A stretch of DNA of 20,946 nt from Prolixibacteraceae bacterium (GCA_003516705.1 DPCJ01000083.1:1-20946), one strand, 5' to 3'. Shown: positions 14,044 to 20,946, counted from the stretch's first letter. The notes: generated by a model from the sequence alone, not told the origin. Numbers and translations are program-made.

Positions 14044-15243
14044 ATGAAAAAATTGTCGCTAATCGCAGCCGTTTTATTTTCGGCTATCTTCATTCAATCA
14101 TGCAACGAACCCCTGGTAAATGAAACCGTAAGCGATGAATTATCGCTGAAATCAGCCGATGGCAAAAAAAGCTACATCGTTGTGCTGAAAGATGCTCAAC
14201 TGGAAACAGAGCTGGCTGCTGTAAAAGGTTATGAAGCCAAACAGCAGAAAGCCAAATCGGCAGCTGAAAAAATTATGAAACGTGCCGGAATTACCGATGG
14301 TGAACTGGGTTTTGTTTACGGATCTTCCATTAAAGGTTTTTCTGTAAAAATCGCTCCCGGCCAATTAAAAAAATTACAGGATGATCCTTCGGTAAGTTAT
14401 ATTGAAGAAGACCAGATTATAACACTGGTCATTCCTGATGTGAAAATTAAGGGAAAACCTACGAAACCTGCACCGACTCCTCCTGCTCAAACAACTCCTT
14501 GGGGAATTTCAAGGGTACATGGCGTAGCAACTTATTCTGGATCAAACAAAATCTGGATCATTGACACAGGTATAGATTTAGATCATCCTGACCTGAATGT
14601 GGATGCAGCCAGTGGTTGGAATTTTGTTGCCGGCACTCAATTAGCAGACGATGACCACGGTCATGGCTCGCATTGCGCCGGAATTGCTGCTGCAGAAAAT
14701 AATACCATTGGCGTTATTGGAGTAGCTGCCGGAGCAACGGTTGTTCCGGTTAAAGTGCTCAACCGCCGTGGGTCAGGTACCTATTCCGCTATAATTGCAG
14801 GTGTTGATTGGGTGGCTGACCATGGCGTTACCGGTGATGTAGCAAATATGAGCTTGGGAGGAGGATTCTATCAGCCAATAAATGATGCAGTAATAGCTGC
14901 TTCTGCAAAAGTGAAATTTTCTCTCGCTGCCGGAAACGAAAGTACTGATGCAAATACCAAATCGCCAGCCAGTGCAAACGGAGTAAACATTTACACCATT
15001 TCGGCAATGGACAGCGCTGATAAATTTGCCTATTTTTCCAATTTCGGTAACCCACCTGTCGATTACTGTGAACCTGGTGTTAGTATATATTCTACATACA
15101 AAGGAGGCGGATATGCAACCATGAGCGGAACTTCAATGGCTGCGCCACATATGGCAGGCATCTTACTTTTAGGAGCGGTTACAAAAGATGGAACTGTTTT
15201 AAATGACCCAGATGGTGATCCTGACTCAATTGGAGTTCATTAA
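14044..15243 (+). CDS. Subtilisin-like (S8) serine protease, lipoprotein
   Basis: The 399-residue protein begins with a lipoprotein signal (MKKLSLIAAVLFSAIFIQSC), so it is probably lipid-anchored outside the cytoplasm. Residues of about 42-122 form an Inhibitor-I9-type propeptide (KSYIVVLKD ... YIEEDQ) that would chaperone folding and then be cut off. A Lys/Pro-rich linker (KGKPTKPAPTPPAQTTP) leads to the S8 catalytic domain, whose triad is visible: D174 (WIIDTGID), H207 (GHGSHCAG) and S364 (SGTSMAAPH), with the oxyanion-hole N298 in LAAGNES. The layout is that of proteinase-K-like S8A enzymes. It ends soon after the Ser helix with DPDGDPDSIG and has no C-terminal sorting domain. It is separate from the operon upstream by 126 bases and is followed by a strong terminator. 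Confidence 0.95.
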   Translation: MKKLSLIAAVLFSAIFIQSCNEPLVNETVSDELSLKSADGKKSYIVVLKDAQLETELAAVKGYEAKQQKAKSAAEKIMKRAGITDGELGFVYGSSIKGFSVKIAPGQLKKLQDDPSVSYIEEDQIITLVIPDVKIKGKPTKPAPTPPAQTTPWGISRVHGVATYSGSNKIWIIDTGIDLDHPDLNVDAASGWNFVAGTQLADDDHGHGSHCAGIAAAENNTIGVIGVAAGATVVPVKVLNRRGSGTYSAIIAGVDWVADHGVTGDVANMSLGGGFYQPINDAVIAASAKVKFSLAAGNESTDANTKSPASANGVNIYTISAMDSADKFAYFSNFGNPPVDYCEPGVSIYSTYKGGGYATMSGTSMAAPHMAGILLLGAVTKDGTVLNDPDGDPDSIGVH

Positions 15244-15264
15244 GATATTTTATCCTTAAGATAT

Positions 15265-15293
15265 AAACCCGGGTAGTTTTATCCGGGTTTTTT
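15265..15293 (+). terminator. Terminator of the protease gene
   Basis: AAACCCGG (15265-15272) pairs with CCGGGTTT (15283-15290) around a 10-base loop. A run of six T (15288-15293) and TTATTG follow. The stem starts 21 bases after the protease stop. Confidence 0.9.
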
Positions 15294-15319
15294 ATTGCCA
15301 TTTCAGAATTAAACCCTTT

Positions 15320-15350
15320 TTTGTCTTTTAAATTGAATTCCCTATTTTTG
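15320..15350 (+). promoter_or_regulatory. Complete Bacteroidota promoter of trhO
   Basis: TTTG (15320-15323) and TATTTTTG (15343-15350) match the -33 and -7 elements exactly, with a 19-base spacer. Transcription should begin near 15356. This puts the TTG at 15361 almost at the first transcribed base and supports the ATG at 15376 as the start. Confidence 0.75.
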
Positions 15351-15375
15351 CACCTCAATTTTGAAAGTTATTGTG

Positions 15376-16389
15376 ATGCACCTGTACAACCGTATTAATA
15401 AGGAAGAGCTGAAGAAGAAGCTGATGGAAGAGCATTTTCAACGGAAAACCATTTCGTTTTATAAATACCATTATCTGGAAAATCCGCATGAATTCCGCGA
15501 TAACATTTTTCGGGACTGGGATGCTTTGGGTTGTTTTGGCCGTATTTATGTGGCCCGCGAAGGAATAAACGCACAAATGAGCGTGCCGGAACAAAACTAT
15601 GAAGCTTTTCTGAAAACCTTTGAAAAATATGAAATCCTGAACGGGATTCCGATAAAGTATGCCATCGAAGACGATGGAAAATCGTTTTACAAACTCACCA
15701 TCAAAGTACGGCCAAAACTTGTTGCCGATGGATTGGACGACGGTGCATACGACGTTACCAATGTGGGCAAACACCTCAGCGGACTTGAATTCCACGAGCA
15801 GATTGGCAGGGAAAACACGTTGGTTGTTGATATGCGCAATTACTACGAAAGCGAAATCGGCCGTTTCGAGGGCGCAATTTGCCCGGAAGCCGATACATTT
15901 CGAGAAGAACTTGAAATCGTGACCGACCTGCTCCAGGATAAAAAAGACAAAAAAATATTGTTGTATTGTACCGGCGGTATCCGTTGCGAAAAAGCCAGCG
16001 CTTACTTAAAACACAAAGGTTTTGAAGATGTAAACCAGTTGCATGGCGGGGTTTTGGAGTATGCCCGTCAGATTAAAGCTGCAAAACTTGAATCGAAATT
16101 TATTGGCAAAAACTTTGTTTTCGATGAACGATTGGGCGAAAGCGTTGACGGACAAATTATTTCACGCTGCCACCAGTGCGGCATACCCTGCGATACGCAC
16201 ACCAACTGCGCCAATCATGGATGTCATATCCTGTTTATTCAGTGCCCCGAATGCGCTGAGAAACACCTCGGTTGCTGCACCCCCGAGTGTGCCGATTCAC
16301 TTAGCAGCGGAAAAACACGAACAAAAGCAGCTTTTGGCAACAGCCGCAAATACAGGAAAAGTCTGGCCCTGATTAAAGCCAGTTTGTAA
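15376..16389 (+). CDS. trhO: tRNA uridine(34) hydroxylase (rhodanese-like, TrhO/YceA family)
   Basis: Family members use oxygen to hydroxylate uridine 34 of certain tRNAs to 5-hydroxyuridine in the cytoplasm. The 337-residue protein shows the N-terminal acylphosphatase-like domain (YKYHYLENPHEFRDNI ... GRIYVAREGINAQMS), then the rhodanese domain with TLVVDMRNYYESEIGRFEGA and the active loop YCTGGIRCEKAS (C198 followed by C204). The C-terminal part is rich in Cys (CHQCGIPCDTHTNC, then QCPECAEKHLGCC) and probably binds metal, as in long YceA proteins. TTG at 15361 would add five residues, but the promoter position argues for ATG at 15376. It is followed by REP palindromes and then by a second tRNA-modification gene in the same direction. 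Confidence 0.94.
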   Translation: MHLYNRINKEELKKKLMEEHFQRKTISFYKYHYLENPHEFRDNIFRDWDALGCFGRIYVAREGINAQMSVPEQNYEAFLKTFEKYEILNGIPIKYAIEDDGKSFYKLTIKVRPKLVADGLDDGAYDVTNVGKHLSGLEFHEQIGRENTLVVDMRNYYESEIGRFEGAICPEADTFREELEIVTDLLQDKKDKKILLYCTGGIRCEKASAYLKHKGFEDVNQLHGGVLEYARQIKAAKLESKFIGKNFVFDERLGESVDGQIISRCHQCGIPCDTHTNCANHGCHILFIQCPECAEKHLGCCTPECADSLSSGKTRTKAAFGNSRKYRKSLALIKASL

Positions 16390-16428
16390 CAAAAAAATGA
16401 TTTAGAAAAGCAGATTTAATTTTAACAA

Positions 16429-16436
16429 TAGATTTG
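16429..16436 (+). promoter_or_regulatory. Possible -7 box before the dihydrouridine synthase gene
   Basis: TAGATTTG is an exact TAnnTTTG match 118 bases before the dus start. If used, the REP pair at 16442-16513 would be transcribed in the dus leader. No matching -33 element is visible. Confidence 0.3.
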
Positions 16437-16441
16437 TCAGG

Positions 16442-16513
16442 ACGTCAACCTGAACTTGTTTCAGGTTCTCCATTTGGTAAACAATGATTCTGAAACAAAT
16501 TCAGAATGACGTA
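16442..16513. repeat. REP-like palindrome pair, copy 2
   Basis: The left hairpin is AACCTGAA (16447-16454) with TTCAGGTT (16460-16467) around CTTGT. The right hairpin is ATTCTGAA (16487-16494) with TTCAGAAT (16500-16507) around ACAAA. The outer arms ACGTCA (16442-16447) and TGACGT (16508-16513) also pair, so the whole could fold into one cloverleaf-like structure. Same unit as at 7018-7090. Confidence 0.88.
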
Positions 16514-16553
16514 CTAATCAAGTACTGCAAATAAATTATGGCTTTATAATAAA

Positions 16554-17528
16554 ATGAGCAACTTTTGGAAAGAATTTAACGGTCCGGTTTTTTCACTGGC
16601 GCCAATGGAAGACGTTACCGATACTGTTTTTCGCGAAATCGTATTGGGAATGGCAGCTCCCGGAAAACTGCATGTGGTTTTTACCGAATTTACATCGGTT
16701 GAGGGGATGAATCACCCGGTTGGCCGTAACCGTGTTTCAGAACGGTTGATTGTAAATGATTCGGAGCGGGAGTTGCTCAAAAAAATGAACGTGAAACTTG
16801 TTGCCCAAATCTGGGGGCGAAGTCCTGAAATTTATAATAAAGTTGCCCGTCACCTCACAGAAAATTACCAGTTCGATGGAATCGACATTAACATGGGTTG
16901 CCCGGTAAAAAAGGTGGTAAAACAAGGTGCATGCAGCGCGCTGATTGGTGAACCATCGCTGGCTAAGGAAATTATTCAGGCTGCAAAAGAGGGTACAAAT
17001 CTGCCCGTGAGTGTAAAAACACGAACCGGAATCAAACAACATCAAACCGAAGAATGGATTGCACAATTGCTCGAAGTCGAACCGGCAGCCATTATTTTGC
17101 ATGGCCGCACACAGCGAATGCAAAGTGAAGGCGATGCTAACTGGAACGAAATTGCCAAGGCAGTTGCGTTGAAAAATCAAATCAGCCCTACCCTTCCACT
17201 ACATGGAAACGGCGATGTTTTTTCGTATGCCAATGGTTTGAAAAAAATAGAAGAAACAGGTGTCAGCGGAGTGATGGTTGGCCGCGGAATTTTTCAAAAT
17301 CCATGGTTTTTCGACCCTGAAAAAACAGAAGTTACAAAAGAAGAAAGAATCGAAAAGTTGATTCAGCACACCCGGCTTTTTGAACAAACCTGGGGTGGCA
17401 GAAAAAACTTCAACATCCTGAAACGGTTCTATAAAATCTACCTGAACAGTTTTGAAGGCGCGGTAAAAATGCGTGCCGATTTAATGGAAGTAAAAAATTA
17501 CCAGGAGGTTTATTCTTACTTTGGTTAA
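16554..17528 (+). CDS. dus: tRNA-dihydrouridine synthase
   Basis: This FMN-dependent enzyme reduces uridines in the tRNA D-loop using NADPH. The 324-residue protein begins FSLAPMEDVTDTVFREIV, the Dus opening. The FMN-barrel segment FDGIDINMGCPVKKVVKQGACSAL carries the catalytic Cys in NMGCP. VSVKTRTGI, ILHGRTQRMQSEGDANW and LPLHGNGDVFS ... VMVGRGIFQNPW follow in the order of the family, then a helical C-terminal tRNA-binding part. Which uridine it modifies cannot be told from sequence alone; I do not assign a DusA, DusB or DusC subtype. The start ATG at 16554 is the first in frame. It lies between two REP blocks and probably has its own transcript. Confidence 0.95.
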   Translation: MSNFWKEFNGPVFSLAPMEDVTDTVFREIVLGMAAPGKLHVVFTEFTSVEGMNHPVGRNRVSERLIVNDSERELLKKMNVKLVAQIWGRSPEIYNKVARHLTENYQFDGIDINMGCPVKKVVKQGACSALIGEPSLAKEIIQAAKEGTNLPVSVKTRTGIKQHQTEEWIAQLLEVEPAAIILHGRTQRMQSEGDANWNEIAKAVALKNQISPTLPLHGNGDVFSYANGLKKIEETGVSGVMVGRGIFQNPWFFDPEKTEVTKEERIEKLIQHTRLFEQTWGGRKNFNILKRFYKIYLNSFEGAVKMRADLMEVKNYQEVYSYFG

Positions 17529-17590
17529 TTTCAACCGTCATTCAGAGGGTTCACTCAAATTTTTTGAACATAATGAATTGGTGACAATGA

Positions 17591-17665
17591 GATGCTGAAA
17601 CAAGTTCAGCATGACGTTCTAATAAACATTTTTGTATAGAACGTCACCCTGAACTTGTTTCAGGG
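17591..17665. repeat. REP-like palindrome pair, copy 3 (tail-to-tail)
   Basis: A right-type hairpin, ATGCTGAA/TTCAGCAT (17592-17599 and 17605-17612, loop ACAAG), is followed by a left-type hairpin, CCCTGAA/TTCAGGG (17647-17653 and 17659-17665, loop CTTGT). The flanks ACGTTCT (17614-17620) and AGAACGT (17638-17644) are exact inverse complements, so the two units are joined by a further hairpin. The order is the reverse of copies 1 and 2. Confidence 0.88.
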
Positions 17666-17683
17666 TCTTTATTTCGAAATCTG

Positions 17684-17749
17684 TTATTAGTAACTTGTTT
17701 CGGAATCTTCAAAAAAAAAAATGATGCTGAAACAAGTTCAGCATGACGA
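17684..17749. repeat. REP-like palindrome pair, copy 4 (left unit decayed)
   Basis: The left unit is decayed (GTAACTTGTTTCGGAATCTT, pairing partly lost). A run of eleven A follows, then an intact right hairpin ATGCTGAA/TTCAGCAT (17724-17731 and 17737-17744, loop ACAAG) and TGACGA. With copy 3 this fills most of the 341-base gap between dus and the DUF3795 gene. The rest of the gap (17529-17590, 17750-17869) shows no gene; CCGTCATTCAGAGGG near 17535 may be a further decayed unit. Confidence 0.75.
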
Positions 17750-17869
17750 TCAAAGAATGATTTTACCTCAATAATATTGGCTTCTTTATTTCAGGGGAAA
17801 CGTGTTTTGAAATGTCATGGTAGTAATTCAACCTAAAATGAGTTACTAATTAAAAAAAAACAAAAAACC

Positions 17870-18349
17870 ATGAAAAATCAATTCAACAGAAGAAAATTTG
17901 TGACCGCCGGTGCTTTTGCAGGCTGCGCCCTGCTTGTTTCAGGATTTAAAGGATTTGCCCATCTCCAAAACCAGATTCCCGACCCTAAGAAGCTGAATTA
18001 CTGTGGCTACACCTGCCCAAAAGATTGTGTATTTCTCGAAGCATCGGTTAAAAACGATGTAGAACTGAAAAAGAAAGCCTACGAAACCTGGGAAATGAAA
18101 GAGCGTTTTGGGGTTGCAGAATTCGACCCTGATAAAATTTTCTGCTTTGGCTGCAAAACCACTGATAAACCTGTGGGTATAAGGTTGCAAAAATGCGATG
18201 TCCGCAATTGTGCAATCGATAAAAAGCTGGATTCATGTATTGAGTGTAACGACCTAAAAACCTGTGAAAAAGATTTGTGGAAAAAGTTTCCGGACTTTAA
18301 AAATGCGGTTATCAAAATGCAGACTAACTATTTTGCAAACAAATTGTGA
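17870..18349 (+). CDS. Exported DUF3795-like cysteine-rich protein
   Basis: The 159-residue protein starts with a Tat-type signal (NRRKFVTAGAFAGCALLVSG, twin Arg at residues 7-8), so it is probably exported folded; a Cys in the hydrophobic run (FAGC) could instead act as a lipobox. The mature part has many Cys in a pattern like DUF3795: YCGYTCPKDC, FCFGCK, KCDVRNC and SCIECNDLKTCEKD. About ten cysteines suggest a metal or Fe-S cluster, and the Tat signal fits a cofactor loaded in the cytoplasm. The function of the family is not known. It stands alone, 341 bases after dus, and converges on folE across a shared terminator. Confidence 0.82.
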   Translation: MKNQFNRRKFVTAGAFAGCALLVSGFKGFAHLQNQIPDPKKLNYCGYTCPKDCVFLEASVKNDVELKKKAYETWEMKERFGVAEFDPDKIFCFGCKTTDKPVGIRLQKCDVRNCAIDKKLDSCIECNDLKTCEKDLWKKFPDFKNAVIKMQTNYFANKL

Positions 18350-18357
18350 ATAAAAAA

Positions 18358-18381
18358 ACCCGGAACTCAATAACTCCGGGT
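18358..18381. terminator. Shared terminator of the DUF3795 gene and folE
   Basis: ACCCGGA (18358-18364) pairs with TCCGGGT (18375-18381) around a 10-base loop. On the minus strand the hairpin is followed by a run of T (complement of A at 18352-18358), a strong end for folE. On the plus strand the tail is only TCTTT, weaker but usable. Confidence 0.8.
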
Positions 18382-18429
18382 CTTTAAACATTTTAGATAT
18401 GACTAAACTAACAATAGAACCACTTTTAA

Positions 18430-19164
18430 TTAAAGTTCGAGGTATCTCAAAAACTCGTCTCTAACCGCTTTGTCTTTAAATTTTCCTGAGTACTCAGCAG
18501 TTACCGTACTGCTGCTTTCGTCCTGGATACCGCGTGATGAAACACACATGTGTTTGGCATCAATAATAATTGCAACATCATCAGTTTTTAAAATTTTTCT
18601 TAGTTCGTCGGCAATTTGCACAGTTAAACGTTCCTGCACTTGTGGCCGGCGCGCATAATAATCAACAATACGGTTGATTTTGCTGAGCCCGATGACTTCG
18701 CCATTCGAAATGTAGGCCACATGCGCTTTCCCGACAATCGGCAAAAAGTGATGTTCGCAGGTGGAATTCATGTTGATGTTCTTTTCCACCAGCATTTCGC
18801 CATATTTAAACTTGTTTTCGAATACCGAAATTTTTGGTTTATTTTCAGGATTCAAACCATAAAAAATTTCTTTAATAAACATTTTTGCCACACGGTGTGG
18901 TGTTCCCCGCAAACTGTCATCAGTTAAATCCAGTCCCATCGTTTCCATAATATCCCGGAATTTATCTTCAATAATGGCCATTTTTTCTTCATCAGAAATA
19001 GCAAAGGCATCTTCGCGCATCGGCGTGTCAATCGATGTTGCAATATGATTATCTCCAAAAAGTTCAAAATCATTTATATCGATGGTACGATTTCCCTTTC
19101 CATTTCCGTTGGTCTTACCGTTGGTCTTACCGTTTACCTTAGTTAAAATTAATTCGTCTCTCAT
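18430..19164 (-). CDS. folE: GTP cyclohydrolase I
   Basis: The enzyme converts GTP to 7,8-dihydroneopterin triphosphate, the first step of folate (and pterin) synthesis, in the cytoplasm. The 244-residue product has the catalytic core from about residue 60: DSLRGTPHRVAKMF, the zinc and catalytic site STCEHHFLPIVGKAHVAY (C136, H138, H139), IGLSKINRIVDYYARRPQVQERLT, and KHMCVSSRGI with the second zinc Cys near residue 207. The core is complete. The first 30 residues are a low-complexity Asn/Gly/Lys run (NGKTNGKTNGNGKGN) encoded by a 12-base tandem repeat; it precedes the usual family start and is probably disordered. TAGTTTCG, one base off a -7 box, lies about 55 bases upstream. Confidence 0.96.
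   Translation of the reverse strand: MRDELILTKVNGKTNGKTNGNGKGNRTIDINDFELFGDNHIATSIDTPMREDAFAISDEEKMAIIEDKFRDIMETMGLDLTDDSLRGTPHRVAKMFIKEIFYGLNPENKPKISVFENKFKYGEMLVEKNINMNSTCEHHFLPIVGKAHVAYISNGEVIGLSKINRIVDYYARRPQVQERLTVQIADELRKILKTDDVAIIIDAKHMCVSSRGIQDESSSTVTAEYSGKFKDKAVRDEFLRYLEL
19106..19141 (-). repeat. 12-base tandem repeat inside folE
   Basis: Two exact plus-strand copies of CCGTTGGTCTTA (19106-19129) and a third with three changes (19130-19141) encode the NGKT repeats at the start of FolE. The length is a multiple of three, so gain or loss of a unit would keep the frame. Confidence 0.85.
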
Positions 19165-19406
19165 AGCTTTCGTTTTTTGTTTCCGCTACCGGAATTGTTT
19201 CTTTGTTTTCAATCTCGAAACTATAAACAGACAAATTTGTATTTTGTTTATGAAATCAATTTTTTTTCTTAAACAAAACAAATCCGATTTACCCTGAATA
19301 ACCCTCAATATTTCAAATTTACTGATATTCAAACAGTATGAAGATGGTTTAAAGCCTCTGGTAAATAATAATTTTCTAATTTCGCCATCATCAAAATAAT
19401 GAGATT

Positions 19407-20408
19407 ATGCACTTCAAAATAATGTTCTTCATTTTTGTAGGCTTAGCTGTTTTTGGCTGTAAACAACCCGTTCCGAAATACATTTACAATGATGGAATAA
19501 TTCATGGTGCACCCTACCATATTGTGTATAAAAGTCCGGCAGGTGAAGATTTTCATGCAGAAATTGATACGCTTTTGAAAAACCTGAACATGATTTTCTC
19601 GACTTACGAGAAAGAATCGACTATTTCAAAAATCAACAGGAATGAGGAAGTTGAACTTGATTCTGTATTTACGAAGGCTTTTAAACAGTCGGTAAAAATC
19701 GCTGAATTATCAGGTGGTGCATTCGATATCACTTGTGGCCCGCTTGTAAATGGATGGGGATTTGGGCCTGAAGAAAGGAAGAAAATGACCCCTGAAAAAA
19801 TCGACAGCCTTTTACAAATTACAGGTTTTCAAAAAGTTAAACTCGAAGAGGGTCTGATTATTAAAGAAAATCCAAACATGAAACTAAATATGAATGCCAT
19901 TGGTGACGGATTATTTTGCGACCGGGTAGCCCAGTTGATCGAACAAAAAAAATGCACTGATTACCTTGTTGAAATCGGAGGTGAAGTGGTTGCCAAAGGG
20001 AAAAACGAGATGGGGAATATCTGGACTATCGGCATTAATAAACCTGTCGACGAAAATACCTTTGTAAACAATGAGATTGTGGCTAAAATTCAGATTGAAA
20101 ACAAATCGATGGCAACATCGGGCAATTATCGAAATTTCTATATTGAAGACGGGAAAAAATATGCGCACACCATTGACCCAAAAACCGGATATCCTGTGGA
20201 GCACAGTTTGCTTAGCGCCACGGTTTTAGCTGATGATTGTACAAGTGCAGATGGATTTGCCACCGCTTTTATGGTGTTGGGTATCGAAAATAGTATTGAA
20301 CTTTCCAAAACGCTTCCAGGTTTTGAAGTCTATTTTATTTATGCTGATTCAACTGGGAACAACCAGATATATATGTCAGAAGGATTTAAATCCTTCCTGA
20401 AAGAATAA
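19407..20408 (+). CDS. apbE: FAD:protein FMN transferase (ApbE), lipoprotein
   Basis: ApbE moves FMN from FAD onto a Thr or Ser of target proteins such as NqrB, NqrC or RnfG, outside the cytoplasmic membrane. The 333-residue protein starts with a lipoprotein signal (FFIFVGLAVFGC). Family segments are MIFSTYEKESTISKIN, GGAFDITCGPLVNGWGFG, MATSGNYRNFY, AHTIDPKTGYP and the Mg/FAD site DDCTSADGFATAFMVLG (D282). The segment usually reading like GGIAKGYAVD is LNMNAIGDGLFCD here, with Asp in place of the usual Lys or Gln; the NAI part is common in Bacteroidota as far as I recall. It is preceded by 242 bases shared with the folE upstream region, which contain only a partial -7 box (TAATTTCG near 19378). 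No Nqr or Rnf gene is in the window. Confidence 0.94.
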   Translation: MHFKIMFFIFVGLAVFGCKQPVPKYIYNDGIIHGAPYHIVYKSPAGEDFHAEIDTLLKNLNMIFSTYEKESTISKINRNEEVELDSVFTKAFKQSVKIAELSGGAFDITCGPLVNGWGFGPEERKKMTPEKIDSLLQITGFQKVKLEEGLIIKENPNMKLNMNAIGDGLFCDRVAQLIEQKKCTDYLVEIGGEVVAKGKNEMGNIWTIGINKPVDENTFVNNEIVAKIQIENKSMATSGNYRNFYIEDGKKYAHTIDPKTGYPVEHSLLSATVLADDCTSADGFATAFMVLGIENSIELSKTLPGFEVYFIYADSTGNNQIYMSEGFKSFLKE

Positions 20409-20437
20409 AAAAGCCGGAAATTAATTCCCTGCTTTTT
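20408..20437. terminator. Bidirectional terminator between apbE and the small membrane protein gene
   Basis: AAAAAGC (20408-20414) pairs with GCTTTTT (20431-20437), with an inner GGAA/TTCC stem. It overlaps the apbE stop and includes the last codons of the minus-strand gene, so it would serve both convergent genes. The stem is interrupted and AT-rich. Confidence 0.6.
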
Positions 20438-20669
20438 CATCAGCGACAAACTTCACATTGTCAAATTTTAAATTTTTATATGCATTCCGCTGTTCCAGTT
20501 TGTCTTGTGTTTGCGAGCAATAAACCCCATTCTTTTTCAAGTGTTTATTTCCGCTAACGTGTGTATTCGGAAATTTTCCACCTTTTTTCAATAGCATAGT
20601 GATTGCCATTCCAGCCATGGCCAGAACCAAAATCCCAAACGTGAGCAAAAAAACTTTCATCAATTCCAT
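20421..20669 (-). CDS. Small single-pass membrane protein
   Basis: The 82-residue protein has one N-terminal hydrophobic helix (VFLLTFGILVLAMAGMAITMLL) followed by a basic, soluble tail with GKFPNTHVSGNKHLKKNGVYC. That FPNTH...NK...K-GV-C pattern looks like a family of small proteins common in Bacteroidota, as far as I recall, without a known role. The likely topology is helix in the inner membrane and tail in the cytoplasm, given the KK after the helix. The only Cys is in VYCSQ, so it does not match NqrM, whose Cys set is larger, although the neighbour apbE makes that comparison tempting. A strong Shine-Dalgarno sequence (20672-20680) sits correctly for the ATG at 20669; the ATG at 20660 would be too far away. 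Confidence 0.8.
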   Translation of the reverse strand: MELMKVFLLTFGILVLAMAGMAITMLLKKGGKFPNTHVSGNKHLKKNGVYCSQTQDKLEQRNAYKNLKFDNVKFVADEKAGN

Positions 20670-20671
20670 TT

Positions 20672-20680
20672 CTCCTCCTT
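20672..20680 (-). promoter_or_regulatory. Strong ribosome binding site of the small membrane protein gene
   Basis: On the minus strand this reads AAGGAGGAG, four bases from GGAGG to the ATG at 20669. Such a full Shine-Dalgarno is unusual for this phylum and decides the start. Confidence 0.7.
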
Positions 20681-20689
20681 TTTCTTTTG

Positions 20690-20697
20690 CAAAAATA
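20690..20697 (-). promoter_or_regulatory. -7 promoter box of the small membrane protein gene (TATTTTTG)
   Basis: This is an exact TAnnTTTG on the minus strand, 20 bases upstream of the ATG at 20669. No TTTG is seen 19-21 bases further upstream. Confidence 0.5.
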
Positions 20698-20831
20698 AAT
20701 TTTAAACTAAAGTTTTACGCTTATTACAACCTGTTCAACGGCAAAAAGTTGATGTTTCTTCTAAAATTAACATCTTGAAGAATAGATATTCAGGTTTTTC
20801 GTAGTTTTAGTCAACTTTTAAATTGCAGGTT

Positions 20832-20946
20832 ATGGAAAAGCACATCAACATCGTGGCAGCACTCCAAATCGGGTTTAGCATTCTTGAAATTATTATCGGA
20901 ATCTTGCTTTTTACCTTGCTTTTTTTAGCAGGTAAATTTATTGAAG
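20832..20946 (+). CDS. Membrane protein, N-terminal part (cut by window end)
   Basis: An ATG at 20832 opens a frame that stays open to the end of the window (38 codons). It begins MEKHINIVAALQIGFSILEI and continues as a hydrophobic helix (IIIGILLFTLLFLAGKFIE), so it is probably a polytopic or single-pass inner-membrane protein. Too little is present to name a family. The 135-base gap before it holds inverted repeats (AAAAGTTGA at 20744-20752 with TCAACTTTT at 20811-20819, and GATGTT at 20751-20756 with AACATC at 20769-20774) and a near -7 box (TAGTTTTA). Confidence 0.65.
   Translation, partial: MEKHINIVAALQIGFSILEIIIGILLFTLLFLAGKFIE

Noticed and set aside
20421..20669. NqrM, the Na+-NQR maturation factor
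   Set aside because: Size and single helix fit and apbE is adjacent, but only one Cys is present and the GKFPNTH pattern differs.

Overview
The window looks like chromosomal DNA of a Bacteroidota member, probably of the Marinilabiliales/Prolixibacteraceae type, though the exact genus cannot be read from it. The grounds are: several exact TAnnTTTG -7 promoter boxes, one with TTTG 19 bases upstream; almost no Shine-Dalgarno sites; many short lipoprotein signals ending in a lipobox; proteins of recognisable Bacteroidota type (long PurC, two-domain MazG, PhoH, lipoprotein ApbE); and intergenic palindromes built on CTGAACTTGTTTCAG. No phage, insertion sequence, rRNA, tRNA or CRISPR was found.

Layout. 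1-624 is the 3' end of pyruvate:ferredoxin oxidoreductase, closed by a strong terminator. 742-4681 (minus) holds an exported ADP-ribosylglycohydrolase-like lipoprotein, a lipoprotein of unknown function, and mazG. phoH (plus) follows, then about 300 bases of degenerate short tandem repeats (periods 8, 7 and 14) that begin inside the last codons of phoH. purC follows, then a stack of a REP pair, a second copy of the last codons of purC, and a MITE-like palindrome, ending 15 bases before a TlpA-like thioredoxin gene.

7759-13917 is the most notable part. Five tightly coupled genes (overlaps of 8, 4 and 14 bases and one 5-base gap) encode a two-cluster ferredoxin, a radical SAM enzyme, a DUF116-polyprenyl diphosphate synthase fusion, a short alpha-alpha-barrel protein of the prenyltransferase/squalene-cyclase superfamily, and a squalene-hopene-cyclase-like protein with an intact DxDD acid motif and QW repeats. 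Together they read as a compact terpenoid pathway: chain elongation, class II cyclisation, and radical SAM modification fed with electrons by the ferredoxin. No standard hopanoid gene lies beside it, so the product is unknown. I consider this the best candidate for an undescribed system here.

After it come a secreted subtilisin-like lipoprotein protease, two tRNA-modification genes (trhO, dus), a cluster of REP palindromes, a Tat-exported DUF3795 protein, folE (minus), apbE, a small membrane protein gene (minus) and the start of another membrane protein gene cut by the window end. All functional calls rest on motifs read by eye; no database search was run.
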